A stretch of DNA of 64,000 bases from Hesseltinella vesiculosa (GCA_002104935.1 MCGT01000006.1:868001-932000), one strand, 5' to 3'; counted from the first letter of the stretch, positions 1-11,597 are shown. The notes: generated by a model from the sequence alone, not told the origin. Program-made: numbers and translations.

Positions 1-100
1 AATCATGATGCTCACATGGGATTGATTGGATTGACACTCTTGAAAGCTCGGTCGTTAGGGATTTGCTTACTCACTCTTTGATTATGTGTTATTAGGCAAC

Positions 101-764
101 ATGAGAGTTTCCGTCTTGAACGACTGTTTGAACAACATCAACAACGCTGAACGTCGCGGTAAGCGTCAAGTTCTCGTCCGTCCCTCCTCCAAGGTGATCG
201 TCAAGTTCTTGTCTGTCATGCAAAAGCACGGTAAGTTTTTTTTCTTCAAGCTAGAAAAAATGTCACAGGGTCAAACAGGCGATCTATGGGGGACTCTTGG
301 TTGGGCACTGTGGGTTCCGCGTATAACTGGTAGTGAGGTGCTTTTTTGCTACATCCCATTGCTTTTAAATCGTCGGTAGATTAATCCCCCATGATTGGAT
401 CAATTTGCCCGTGCGTGTATTTTTTGGTTGCGTTATGGACTGTGGTTTAGCCTACGTGGTTTTTATGGAGGACAAACATATTCATTATTTTTTATTGTGA
501 TTAGGTTACATCGGTGAATTCGAAGAAATCGATGACCACCGTTCCGGCAAGATTGTCATCCAATTGAACGGTCGTTTGAACAAGTGCGGTGTCATCTCTC
601 CCCGCTTCAACATCAAGATCGCCGATCTCGAAAAGTGGACCGCCAACTTGTTGCCTTCCCGTCAATTCGGTTACTTGGTCTTGACCACCTCCTCCGGTAT
701 CATGGATCACGAACAAGCCCGTCACCGTCACTTGGGTGGTAAGATCCTCGGTTTCTTCTACTAA
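101..764 (+). CDS. RPS22: 40S ribosomal protein uS8 (S15a/Rps22)
   Basis: Exons 101-230 and 505-764 join to a protein of 129 residues, the usual length of the family. It starts [18 protein letters not shown] and ends GGKILGFFY, both near-invariant in eukaryotic uS8. The protein binds 18S rRNA in the body of the small subunit. The start is the first ATG after a probable 5' UTR splice acceptor (TTAG ending at 94), so a leader exon probably lies upstream. The single coding intron (231-504, 274 nt) is far longer than the 50-70 nt introns seen elsewhere here and carries an H/ACA snoRNA, annotated separately. AATAAA lies at 793-798, just after the stop. Identification is secure. Confidence 0.97.
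312..477 (+). ncRNA. Intronic H/ACA box snoRNA, snR44-like
   Basis: The RPS22 intron folds by eye into hairpin, H box, hairpin, ACA. Hairpin 1: basal stem 317-321 with 371-376 (one bulged T), apical stem 329-335 with 357-363 extended by 337-340 with 352-355. H box AGATTA is at 378-383, 14 nt after the apical stem. Hairpin 2: basal stem 386-392 with 465-471 (one mismatch), apical stem 410-415 with 451-456. ACA is at 472-474, 15 nt after that stem. Both spacings obey the 14-16 nt rule for H/ACA guides. Pocket 1 has ATAACT (323-328) and TTTAA (364-368), which pair with 18S AGUUAU and UUAAA flanking the U that is U106 in yeast. Yeast snR44 guides that site and is hosted by an RPS22B intron. The hairpin 2 target is not assigned and the 5' end is approximate. 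Confidence 0.72.
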
Positions 765-908
765 GTCACAAGTCGTTTTTTTTTGTTCCTGCAATAAAAA
801 AGCATCTACCCATCATTTCCTCTAAATCTGTATCCATGTATTTGTGATCGTTCCTTTAAAAAAGTCATTGCACAGTCAAAGTACCATTTAATTGATACGG
901 GCGCATCG

Positions 909-3900
909 TCAGAATTTGGTAGGCAGTATATCAGCAGCACAATTCCAGCATTTCTGGAAGAGAGTGAGGACTTGGCCTTGTAGGGAGGGGCTGGCCAATT
1001 CGTTTGGCCGATTTAGGTATCGTGCTTCGCATTGGGTACATCGTTGGTGAAAGGGTGAGGCTATGATGCGCAAGGTTAGCTGACAAATGGCTATTGGGCA
1101 TAATAAAAAATAGAAACAAGCTGAGTGTAAAGAAAAAGAGCGGCTCCAACAGATCCCAAGAGTTACTTACGCCAGACATGGCCTGTATGACAACACACCG
1201 TGTCGCCGGCAGAGAGAACTACAGGCTGCTGACAGGCAGGACAGGCGAGCTTTGCAGGCAAGCATAAGCTTGGGGTATCTTGGGCTAGTAAACCTGCTTT
1301 GATTTTCTTCATCTCAGTGGCCACCGGTGTGCGTTCGGCAAGTCGCTGGCACACCGTTTCCACCAACAGCAGTAGTTCTTGAGGACAAAACGGTTCCAAA
1401 ATGACACGGTGGCACCACAGCGTCACTTGCAGCAGATCGTCCTCTATTTTTTTTTTTTTTTTTTAAGATTCGCATTAAACCATCTCTTCCGACACGCTTT
1501 TTTTTTTTTTTTTTTTTACCTGACAGGGCCGTCCAAGCAGCTTCATCAAGGTGTTTGACAGATGCAAGGACGGTATGAAGGTATCTAGCAATTGCAAAAT
1601 GTTTTGCGTTTTGATCCATGTCATGCAGACGCTGCTTATAAGTCATGTCTAGTTCAAATTTCTTTACGAGAAAGACGATGATGGTTATTCGTGATTAGCC
1701 ACGCGGTATCCAATCTTACCTGGAGTATCCTGCATGTTGAAAGAGTGATCTGATTGGCAATGGATTTTCCAGTACAAAACACACGTTGACGCAAATCTTC
1801 AGGTGCAAATCTGGACGCATGCCGTTGTTTTAGTGATGGGGGGTTTTTTTTTTGGCTCGTTTCAGAGAGTGACAGGTACTTACGTTTCGATGTCATCTGG
1901 GGCGGAACTAATGTTGTTGAGTTGTTGGAGCCATTGGCTAAAGTGGTCCAGTTTTTCTTGATCCAACAAAAGCTTGAGATGTTCTATGATCATGCCACGC
2001 AACGATTGCGTGTACACTAAGTCAACAGGAGGAAACAATGATTGACGCAGTGAGTATCATTTCCAGGGGGCGATGAGAAACGGGCTTACGAAAATAAGGA
2101 TTTTGGATGGCTGAGGTAAGTCGGTCTAGCGACATCGAGCTTGGGTCGACTGGTTGAGTCTCAGGATGGGATATGCAGGACACGGTTAGTACATCTTTGC
2201 TCTCATAGACGGCGTGGACATCCGAGACAGGGCTGATCCTATAGCAGAGGAGAGACAGGGTCAGATGTGAGTATGTTGCTAAAGCCGAGTCGAGGCGTGG
2301 CATACTTGTAAAGGATGGGGGTGTATAAATGGCTTCCATAGCTGCCAGCACCAAAAACGACGGCAGCCATATCCAGCAAAAGGCGCAGCTCTTCGTCTTC
2401 GTAACTGTCCAACTCGTCATGCCATTGCTGTGCAAATTTACGTCGTATATTCTTGGTGAGCTGCACTGACGCGCTGTCCATTAGTTCAACCGATTCACCA
2501 TGATCATAGTACACCAGGCCATCGCCTTCGTGTGTAACCAGGCGTGTGTGTTGTCCATCGTTCAACCATGTACCCCCTTTTCCACCAAAAAATCGTGATG
2601 AACAACGTAAAGCAAATTCTGGCATAAATCGTGACTTACCAACGGCGCCTACCATGGTGCGAGGTATCAGGTTGGTTATCCAGTCCCTGTTGACTGATAT
2701 GTCGGTGTTGCTTGCCACGGATAAAGTGATGTGATAGACAAAGACCTGCTTCACCACCATGATTTTCAAGTTGTTCTATTTTAGGTAAGAAGTGAATACC
2801 TCGCACTGGGCTGGTTGCAAAACCATGGAGAGATGATTCTTGCCTCATTTTCCCATATGTCGACCAAAGAGGGTCGCGTGCACTGTTCTTCAAACCAGGT
2901 ATACAGCGGCGTAGTGTGACATGACATTAGGCTTAAATCGGCATCGAACTGCACCTTGGTCAGCACCACTTTGCCGTCTACACTGCCGGACACCAAGTAT
3001 GCAAAGACTAAGCCCAGGGGAGAAGAAAAAAAAGTTAGGAAACGCTCTGCAGTGCCTCGTTCTCCCTACTCAAATCGACTTACATTGGCTGTCGTCCGTG
3101 CGGCGCCATTTGGTCCATTGGATATAGCTGATTGCTGAGGTGTGAGATTCGATGGTGGAAATAGGGAGGAACTCATACGAGAGTGGTGAATACCTAGTGG
3201 AAAAGAAAGAGGCATCAGAAAACCAACACGGAAAATAAGGACTTGCAGTACATCAGCAGGATGACTTGGCCAGCCTTATTGCCAAGAGCCAAAGCAGCCG
3301 GGTTGTATTCTAAAGGATCAAGAGTCAATCGTGTAGACCAAGCCGCAAAGGTTGTATGGAATCGGTTGATCTGCTGTAGATTGTCAAACACGCCAGAAGC
3401 CGTGCCCAAGGCAAAGCTTTTCATAGCCATGGTCAGGTCACTTTGCTATGGGGGGAATAAAGGTGAGTTGCTCTCTTTCACATCTATCCAGTTGCTTACG
3501 AGTTCCCAATGTCCACTACGGGCGTCAGATCCACGGGCGAAATGCAGCACACGATGCTTGGTGGTGATCACTGTCAGGATGCACCTTGTTGAGACGCAAA
3601 AAAAAAAAAAAAAAAGGTGAGTACTGTGCCACCGTCAAGAAATTCCTCCGTCTTACCCAAGTGCTTTTGACAAGAACGTGGGTGACCAAGCGCAAGAACG
3701 ACACATTTCTGTATTAACATAATACTGTTCCAAAGGTTTGTCAAGCACTAGAAAACAAAAACGTTCATTAATCAATGTGATTTCCAGGGCAGCTGGATTC
3801 TTTTACGATGAGACTCGCCAAAATCCTCAGATTCGGCCATCAGTGTGATATCTATTTGGGCATGCGTAAATGTGTCGCCATCTGAAGATATACCGGTCAG

Positions 3901-4089
3901 CTGAGGTGACTATTGCATTAAGGTGAAGAAAGGAAAGAGTCAAAAACGCGATCGTGTTGGTCTATTCAAAGATCTTACCAGGATATGCACAATGGATTCC
4001 AAACAGACAGCAATATCACTTTCTTCTGATACCGTCAGTGCTTGGAGCGTATAATGTCTTCCTTGAAGACCTCCTACTTTTGATTCCAT
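909..4089 (-). CDS. TFIIIC 90 kDa-type subunit (WD-like N-terminus, C-terminal zinc fingers)
   Basis: A gene of about a dozen exons, starting MESKVGGLQGRHYTLQAL at 4089 and ending DILPTKF at 909. The C-terminus has two treble-clef-like Cys/His sets: CPACQQP with CCHTGHVW (about 1175-1245), and, after an intron, CTQCEARYL and CWNCAADIL. This arrangement is characteristic of the TFIIIC delta/GTF3C4 zinc-finger domain. The N-terminal two thirds, with short beta-strand-like segments interrupted by introns, fits the WD-repeat part. TFIIIC binds A and B boxes of Pol III genes and recruits TFIIIB. The gene is last in a minus-strand tandem after COG3 and the AceTr gene. Two introns (about 1448-1520) have long A-tracts right after the donor. 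Family assignment rests on the finger pattern; internal exon borders are not all resolved. Confidence 0.75.
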
Positions 4090-4202
4090 GACTAAAATTT
4101 AGAAAAGAGATGGGCGCTGCCAAACATAAACAAGAGGAAAGTGTTTTTTATTCTATTTTTTTTTTAGCGGTGATTTTTGGAAGGAAAGAATATCAAACTC
4201 CG

Positions 4203-5170
4203 TTATTTCTTGTTGCCTCGACACCAAGGATAGTGACCAACACGCAGATGCTTTCCAGATTCTTCCAAGATAACCGTGATGCCACTATAAAAGGCACCCA
4301 ATGCAGCCAAAATAGCACAAACACCTACCAATAACAATAGATCAGTCTCTGGCTGCATGAAGAAAAAAGAAGCAGACTTTTTTTTTTTTTTTTTACCGGC
4401 GACGCGAAGGCAAGCCTCGCTCTGGGTATAATCGTGGATAGCTGTGATGAGCAAGTGCAGGAACACCCACGACACACACCAGGTGAAAACAAAAGTACCT
4501 GAGCGTACGATCAGCGAAAGGGCAACGATCATCAGGGTGTACAAAGCCCACATCAAATCAAAGATCAGTTGCGCCTGGTGGAGGTCGTCCTCGTCGGCGT
4601 AGTCATCCAGCACACTCCGGACGGTTGGGAACATCATGATGCCATTGCCAGTCCACAGTGCTCCATAAGAAATCAGAACCACAGCTGAAAATGTACCACC
4701 ATAATACAAATCCAAGAACCTGAACAAAACGTATCAACCAATCTTTTTGCTTTTTCTTTCTTCGGCTTACCCTGAGATGTACTGAGCGATGCCACCAAAC
4801 AGCAGTGCTGTGGGCAAAAGAATCGATGTTGGCTTCCATGGAATGAAGAGTTTAAACACCCCCACCAAAATAGTCACCACGCCAAATGACCACAATCCTA
4901 GCGATTTCATACAATAGAGTCGATGAGACTTCCGTTTATATGTTTTTTTTTTGAGACGGTACCGACAACGCCTGGGTTGCCCATGCGCACGGGCTGCTCC
5001 AGGTTTTGACCGTTTACCACATTGGTGAGTTTTCTGGTCATCATATTATAGGTAGCATACAGGTTGCCCAGGTCTTGTATCTGCTCCTCCGACAAGCCTG
5101 TAATGGATAAGTGGCGAGCTCTCGGCGGCACGCCCTGTTTCTTCATTTCTTCATTGGAATAGCTTGGCAT
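4203..5170 (-). CDS. AceTr family (GPR1/FUN34/YaaH-type) membrane protein
   Basis: Starts MPSYSNEEMKKQGVPPRARH at 5170 and ends WCRGNKK at 4203, with three introns (about 4903-4958, 4720-4770, 4340-4397). After a soluble N-terminus of about 65 residues come six predicted membrane segments typical of the acetate/succinate transporter family: NPGVVGLWSFGVV, then GGIAQYISGFLDLYYGGTF, SYGALWTG, two further helices and a C-terminal helix GAFYSGITVI. The family's NPAPLGL signature reads NPGVVGL here, so substrate use may differ from the acetate transporters. The second exon joins in frame across the GTAAGCC donor to read SGFLDL. The ATG lies only 137 bp after the COG3 stop, so its promoter is either very short or inside the COG3 3' region. 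Confidence 0.8.
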
Positions 5171-5276
5171 CTTAAGTCCCAGGAAAGAAAAGAACAATCG
5201 AAGACGCCTTTTTTTGCATGAACTCGCCCACGGTTTATTTGTTTTGCCCATCTCAAACAACGGGATGTTCCGGAGT

Positions 5277-5306
<30 letters not shown>

Positions 5307-5308
<2 letters not shown>

Positions 5309-8094
5309 ATTTTCTTATAAAAAAGTTGGATGGCAGGTAACTTGGCAGGGACTCTAATTCGGTGACAATAGAATAGATCGATGAGCTTCGTTAGTTGTGC
5401 TCGGCGAGGGGGGTTTTCATTACCTGTCACGGAAGAAAAATCCAGAGTTTTCTCGTCCCGGACAAGGTCCACTTCAAACAAGGTGAGCTGTTCCTTAAGG
5501 ATCAACAGCTGTTTCAGCAAAAACAATTGACCGTCTAACCGAGACTAGAAAAAAGAGCCTGTTTGAGCCTGTTCGATCTTTCGGCTTGTCCTCCTTACCT
5601 TGACCTTCAGCGTTTCGCTGGCCATTTTCAGCGACGTGGTGCATACGGTAATCGCTTCCTGTGCGAGGTCCTCGAATACAGGAGTCTAAAGGCGGTGGCC
5701 ACACAGAAAAAAGGATAAGAAACCATCAAATGGACAGAGAAGGCAGCCATTTACCTGGACGCATCGGTAGAGTTTCGACAAAAGCCAGAGTGTTTTCTGA
5801 AGGGTTGGGTACCACGAGGGATCGGAGAGAGTGGGTGAGGCGTTGGGAACAGAAGAGGTAGGTGATGTGGAAGAAGGCAGGGCATTGGAGACAGTGGTAT
5901 CTTGAGGCATGGGTGTCTCGGCAGCAGCGTCTTCCTCGATGGTCAAAGTGGCTGGTCCGTTGCCGCTCGATGACAAGGCGTGTTGAGATGGGGAGGGGTT
6001 GTTGTCCATTGGTTCTAGCCAGCCAAGACGGTGTTAAATTCATGATTGGTCTGGCCAGTGTCTGTGTTACCTTGAGCGAAAGGACTCTTTTGGAGCAGAT
6101 CATCAGGCTGATTTTGATAAGAGTGGATATCTGTTTGAATATAGCGTTGGGCGCGGAAGACAAGCCGTGACTGGGCATCTTCTAGGACATTTTGGATAAG
6201 ATGGCCAAAGTCAGGTTCCCGGCGATCTGATTGACGCGCGACGCCAGCTTGGAAGTCCTCTTGCACATAGAGATCAAAAATGGTGCAGAGCTCAGACAGA
6301 ACGGGAATGCTTGTTTCATGGATAATGCGTGGTCGTATGTAGTCATGGAGGTAGCTTGTCAAGAGCTCCAGATGGCCGCTGCGTTGGAGAGAGAAACAAG
6401 AGGGTCAATTGGTAGGCAGATTTGGGATCAAGGAACATACTCTAATTCGGCTTCACCAGAGTGGAAAAAACTATAAAACAGGTTGTATTCATCGGTACAT
6501 AGGCTCATGATGTAAGCAGAGCCTTGGCGAGCCTAGGAAAGGAAAAGCGGAGAGCGTTAGGCTTGTCATGGCGGCGTCCTCGGAATGACAGCTTACAAAC
6601 GCTAGTAAATCGTTGCCAGTTGCACCGAGCTCTATGACACGGCGAGTGATGATGGGACTCAGGACCTGTTGTCGTGTTTGGATGTAAACATGGACGATTT
6701 CCTTGTACAAGTCATGATACCTGTTTGGAAAAAAAAAAGAAAGGTGAATCTCACGCTTTCTTTCCGCGGCATGGAACTTACTCTTTATGGTCTCGCCCGC
6801 GCTTTTCCAGTTGATCCGTGAGGGTTTTGATCTTGGCAGCCATCCCCTTGAATTTGACAAGGAAGAGCGTTGTTTGTTTGCTTAGTGTGATGGTGGGATC
6901 TGATGCCTAAAAATAAATGGGGTGGGTCATGTTTCCTCTCATCCTGTTCATTCGGGTTACCTGGGACATGATCTGCTTGTAGGATTCATAGCCCACATTT
7001 TTGATGGCAGTGATGGCGTACATTTTGATCAGGGTCATTCCTCGCGTCAAGCATTGTCGGAAACGCATCAAATAAAGCTCAGCATCGTGGTAATTTAGCT
7101 TATAGAAAGACAAGGTTAGGGATGACAAAAATAAGAACGCGTGTGCTTACATGGTCATTCATGTACTGAATGCATTCGTCCAATTTTTCGAGCATGGGGA
7201 TAAAGTCAGGCTGCAGGCAAATGTTGTCACCAGGAGCATTCAAGGATTTGGTAATGGGTTCGAGTTGGTTAAAGTAGGCAAGGCGTTCGGTTAGAGCATC
7301 GGCCAAATGAGTGTAGTGTTCCTTGGGAAGAGGGAGTGTGAGGGAGGACTTTTATACGCGGTTGATTTACCTGTTCATGGAGCAGCTGTTCACAGATGGA
7401 TTGCAGCGATTTGGTTTGGTTTTCTACAAAACCATAGTCTTGCAGTAAATCCTGGAATAAGGTATTGGTTGCTTCCAGATCCGACAACAAATCAACACAA
7501 GCGCTTTGGTAAAATTGTACATTGGACATGTAGTGCCTGGCAAGGTGGGCAAATAAAAAAAAAAAAAGAGTGAGCGGCTGACACAGCTGGGGTTTTTTAG
7601 TCTAACCTGTAGACATCTTCTTGACCTTGTTCCATTTCTTTTTCCTTGACAGCAAACCAATCATAAAACTGTTGAAGGGTTTCAATAGGTTTGTCGGTAC
7701 CAATATCTAGAGATAATTGTCGTTCGAGGGCAGCCACTTGCGAATCGTTCAAAAGATTAGAGGCGGATCGGTTTCGTTTGATGGCACGTAGTTGACTAGA
7801 GAGGGTGCCGGCATTGACAGGGGTCATCAGGTGTAAAGATGACGCATCAGGGGTGCGACCACCCGACGAGATGAGGGCGGGGGAGGCAAAGGATTTGTCG
7901 TTAAAATACTAGGTGATTGGCGTATGAGTGATGGCATTTTTAAAAACGAAAAAAGTTACCCAAGAGGAAGGCAGGGGCAAATCTAAACATGCATCCTTGA
8001 TGTCTTGTACGCTGGCCAATTGTTTTTCGCTGAGTTGCGTCTTTTCCTCCCATTCTTCCAAGGATATGGTTCGTGTGGCACGTTTTGTTGCCAT
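5307..8094 (-). CDS. COG3: Conserved oligomeric Golgi complex subunit 3 (Sec34), C-terminus apparently missing
   Basis: Starts MATKRATRTISLEEWEEK at 8094. The Sec34 core is clear: ALTERLAYFNQLEPITKSLN, then PMLEKLDECIQYMNDH, ELYLMRFRQCLTRGMTLIKM and IITRRVIELG, with the later LKQLLILKEQL helix (about 5480-5530). COG3 is a lobe A subunit of the COG tether for retrograde vesicles at the Golgi. Many short introns interrupt it; a Ser/Thr/Pro-rich insert lies at about 5770-6010. After VRDEKTLDFSSVT an intron (about 5355-5430) joins to SLPSYLPSNFFIRK and a stop at 5309-5307. Family members normally continue about 150-220 residues beyond the LKQLLIL helix. No continuation was found in any frame before the next gene; a run of 26 T (gene sense) follows the stop. 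Identity is secure; the 3' end is uncertain. Confidence 0.85.
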
Positions 8095-8410
8095 CTTGAA
8101 ATAAAAATAAAAAAAGTAAGAGAAGGGGAGCGAGGGACCAACTCCGAAAGAGAAGAGAAAAAAAGAGGCGGGTGGACGCTGTTCTCATTATTTTTTTTTT
8201 TTTTATGCATGGTTGTTTGGGATATATCAAAAAAAAACTTGAATGCTGCAGGGTCTATCCCCTTTTTATAACAGAAATAAATTAAGAAATGTTGTTACAA
8301 AGATGAAAATATGTGCAAGGTGTTTGGTTCTTTCTGAAATGGCCATTTTTTGGATATAAAATAACATGAAAAATGCCTTGATTTTTCTTTTTTCTTGAAA
8401 TTCAAATATC
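8095..8410. promoter_or_regulatory. Shared divergent intergenic region, COG3 / secreted protein
   Basis: About 316 bp lie between the ATGs of two divergent genes, so both promoters must sit here. It is AT-rich, with a 15-nt T run near 8190-8204. I see no clear TATA box close to either start and no further gene. Confidence 0.4.
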
Positions 8411-9161
8411 ATGTTGAGTGCTCTCTTGTATGTTGCCCTGGTGGCCTGTGGTGTCCATGCTGCTCCAAACTCTTTGGCGCGTCGTGCTGAAGTGGGTGAA
8501 GCTTTGATGCAATTTGGTTACAACCCTCCTCGTATTAACCCTGATTACTGTATCGGTAAGGACGAACGTTGGTCGTGTTCATTGCTGAAGGGCTCACGAT
8601 TTTTTTTTCCCCAAAGGGTTCCGTATTACCTACCCCACTTATCCCGGTCAGGGTTATGAAGCTTCGTCCATGCAACAGGTTGCTTGGGAGGTGGATCAAG
8701 GCATTCCTCATCAGCCTGATATCATCACGCGTATTCGTATCTTGAACAGCACCCAACACAATCAATATGTCATTGGTGAAAACTTGAGTAATGCCTCTTG
8801 GCCACCTTTCAAACCCCGTCCTTGGCACACCAACTAACATCCCTCGTTTTTAGCGCTGTACACCAACGGTAACAAGGGTGAAAGTACCTTCCGTTTGAAC
8901 ATTGAAGATATCACAGGCTTGTACCATTACCGTGTCATGGTGGAATACCCTGTAGGATTTTGCCCTGTGAGGCTAGTTTGTTGCTCACGCTTCTTTTTGT
9001 AGGGTACTTCCACGCATTGCGTCTATGAATCGGTGCCATTTATGATCATTCAAAACCCTTATGCTAAATACATCACTGCTCCAGCTGAACCTCGCCTTGA
9101 TCCAACCAAGGAACAAATTGAAGAAGAGATTGAAAAGGCTACTGGTATCGAACACCCATAA
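8411..9161 (+). CDS. Small secreted protein, Kre9/Knh1-like Ig-fold domain
   Basis: Exons 8411-8555, 8617-8787, 8854-8951 and 9003-9161 give 190 residues. The first 17 or so residues ([17 protein letters not shown]) are a good signal peptide, followed by a dibasic LARR site. The rest is one compact beta-rich domain with segments [34 protein letters not shown] and [25 protein letters not shown], like the N-terminal domain of fungal Kre9/Knh1 (Ser-Thr-rich GPI-anchored) cell-wall proteins. Those take part in beta-1,6-glucan assembly. There is no long Ser/Thr tail or GPI signal, so the protein is probably soluble in the wall or medium. NST and NLT are potential N-glycosylation sites. The fold assignment is tentative; the exon structure is well supported. 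Confidence 0.7.
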
Positions 9162-9304
9162 ATCTCGCTCACCTTCGGATCATTCCCCACTTTTGGTTGA
9201 GGCTGCTGGTTTTTTTTTTTTTTTTTTTGGTGTCACGTTGAAATAAAAATAGGCTTCGTGCCTTTTTTTTTTTTTTTTTCTCTTTTCTACGGTACATCCT
9301 CGTT

Positions 9305-11597
9305 ATGAATTTTAAAGATTTACAATTCTCTATTGGACGTCTGACGACAGATGTCCACTCCAAGTTGGCACGCAACAATCCTTTGCAAAAGCAAGATACA
9401 AAGACGTTGTCCATGTGGATTTTCAATGAGCGAAACAACTTGGCTTCCATGCGTACCTTGGCCTATCAACATTCTGAAACAAACAAGATGTTCAAGGAAT
9501 GGGCAAAGGAAGAACTCATCAATGATAAGGGCGAAAGCAGCCGCGATATCGAAGTAAGCCATTTCTTTTCTCTACCATCTTTTGACTGTTTTCTTTTTAG
9601 GATATTGGCGACAAACTCGTCAAATTAATGGACAAGCAAGTGGAAATCGCTCAACAATTTGCCAGTAAGAAGTCGCTTTTCTGCCATAAAAAGTATTGAC
9701 CTCCTATTTTTGTTTTGTAGACAAGTATCAGCAATACCGCCATGCGATCAAGTCTATCCGCGAACGGGAAGAACGCTTGTCTGACATTCGTGAAAAGAAA
9801 CGCACATTGCAAAGCCGCGTTGTCAACCTGACGAAAACCAACCCCAAGTCCCCCAAGATTAAGGAACTGAAGCGAGAACTGGCCTCTCTCGAGCACGACA
9901 CCCATGACACCGAGTTGGAAATGGGCGACTTCAAACGCTTTGCCTTGCGCGAAGCCTTCTACCTGCGCTTCAATGCCATGACCGAATATGCCGAAAAGAC
10001 AGCTCTGGTCGCCGGCTTTGGCAAGTACATTGTCGATCTGTTGGACATCCGACCCACCCCAGCCACGGATGACGCTCGTCGACCCTATGACAAAGGTCAA
10101 GATGCCGCCTTGATCCTGGCCGACGCCATCCAAGCCGTCGACGCTTGGCAACCTCAAGCTGGTGAAGAACGCCCCACCCTGGCCGATTTCCTCACTGCCC
10201 ATAACATGTCCTCCTCTTCCCTCCTGAGCCATGTACAAGAAGAAGAGCCTACCTCATCCGCTGCTGCAGCTGCTGCTACAAGCGATGATGCCCACGACGC
10301 CACCACTACCGAGGAAGATGTCGCCTCCGTCGTCATCAAGGACCAAGACGACGATGCCAAGCAAGGCGAAAACCCCAAAGGCAAAGGCAAGGCAGATGAC
10401 GACACCGAACCCCCTCGCTTGCCACCTCGCTCACCTGTACCTACACCAGCGACGCCAGCCGGCTACTCGGCGGAGGAAGTCGCCGCTCAAACCAGCGACC
10501 ACAAAGACCCTAATGAACCCATGCCTGTGCAGCATGGTGACGAAGACCTGGACCTGTACGATGGCCCTCCTCCACCCACCTACGAGGACAGTCAGCAACA
10601 AGCGACCTTACCCGCCGCTGACCCTGCCCCTTCCTCCCCCCGTAATTCGCACACCCCAATCTCTGCCAATGACACCAAGCCTGTGATGGAAGATGTGCCA
10701 GCTCCTTCCGCTCCTGCTGAAGAGGAGCAAGTCAAGCAAGACACCGTTGCCACCCCCACCCCCACAACACTCGTCGATGAGGCGGCTGTCGCGGCTGTGG
10801 CCACCATCGCCACCACCGACCTTTCCAACGACGAGGAAACTGCACCCACCACCACCGCCGACCTTTCCAAAAACGAGGAAACTGCACCTACCACCACGTC
10901 GACGCGACCCCCCAATGTTGCCACGGCCACCACCGTGGACCCCACGTTGATGGCCGCCAACAAACCAACAAAAGTCACCGGCAGTACCAGTACCAACCTA
11001 CAGAAACCCGAGGTCGCTGTGGCCAAACCCAACCAGTACGAAGCCAAGGAGCAAGTCAGCCATGAAGCGCATCCTTCCTCATCGCCCACCCCTTCCCAAC
11101 CTTCTCTGTCGCCTCAATCTGCCATCATGACGCCCCACTACCAACAATCACCCGCCTCCATCCAGCACTCTGCCGCTGTCACACCGGTGATGACCAGCAA
11201 CAACCACCACGCCATTGCCACTACGTTTGACGGCTCCATGTGCGTACCAGCCTACCACCAAGGCCAATACCAGCAACTTTACAACCAAGTGCAGCTCCAA
11301 CGCCAAAATTCCCGTTCTTATGCCGACTATCACAAGCGCATCCAGCAGCAACGTGTCGATGCGGGCGGCTTCCGTTTGCCTACGCTACCCTCCACCGCTA
11401 CCTCACCCTATATCTCGGCCGACGAAGAAAAACGCCGACTGGCCGAACGCTATGCACAAGATGAAGCCCAAGCCCGCAAAGAATCCATCCTTCTCATGAA
11501 ACAGGCCAAGCCCTTGCCCCAAGAACCTCCTAAAAAGCAGTCTGTCATCAAGCCTGAGCCTTCGGAGGACCCTGGTTACCGTGCCAAACGTCACTAA
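9305..11597 (+). CDS. PIL1: Eisosome core protein, Pil1/Lsp1 BAR-domain family, with long disordered tail
   Basis: Exons 9305-9553, 9601-9664 and 9721-11597 give 729 residues. Residues 1 to about 270 are a Pil1/Lsp1 domain: FSIGRLTTDVHSKLARNN, TLSMWIFNERNNLASMRTLA, ERLSDIREKKRTL and EAFYLRFNAMTEYAEK. These proteins form membrane-bending filaments under plasma-membrane furrows. Yeast Pil1 is about 340 residues; here about 450 extra residues follow, rich in Pro, Thr, Ala and acidic stretches, then a Gln-rich part and a short charged helix near the end (DEEKRRLAERYAQDEAQARKE). The last exon is C-rich at third codon positions, unlike the AT-rich flanks, which supports its coding. AATAAA follows the stop near 11632. 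Family identity is secure. Confidence 0.93.

Noticed and set aside
5143..5526. Minus frame linking the COG3 3' part to the AceTr 5' part as one fused protein
   Set aside because: It crosses a run coding for poly-Phe and reads the AceTr start region in the wrong frame; it looks like intron and spacer read-through.
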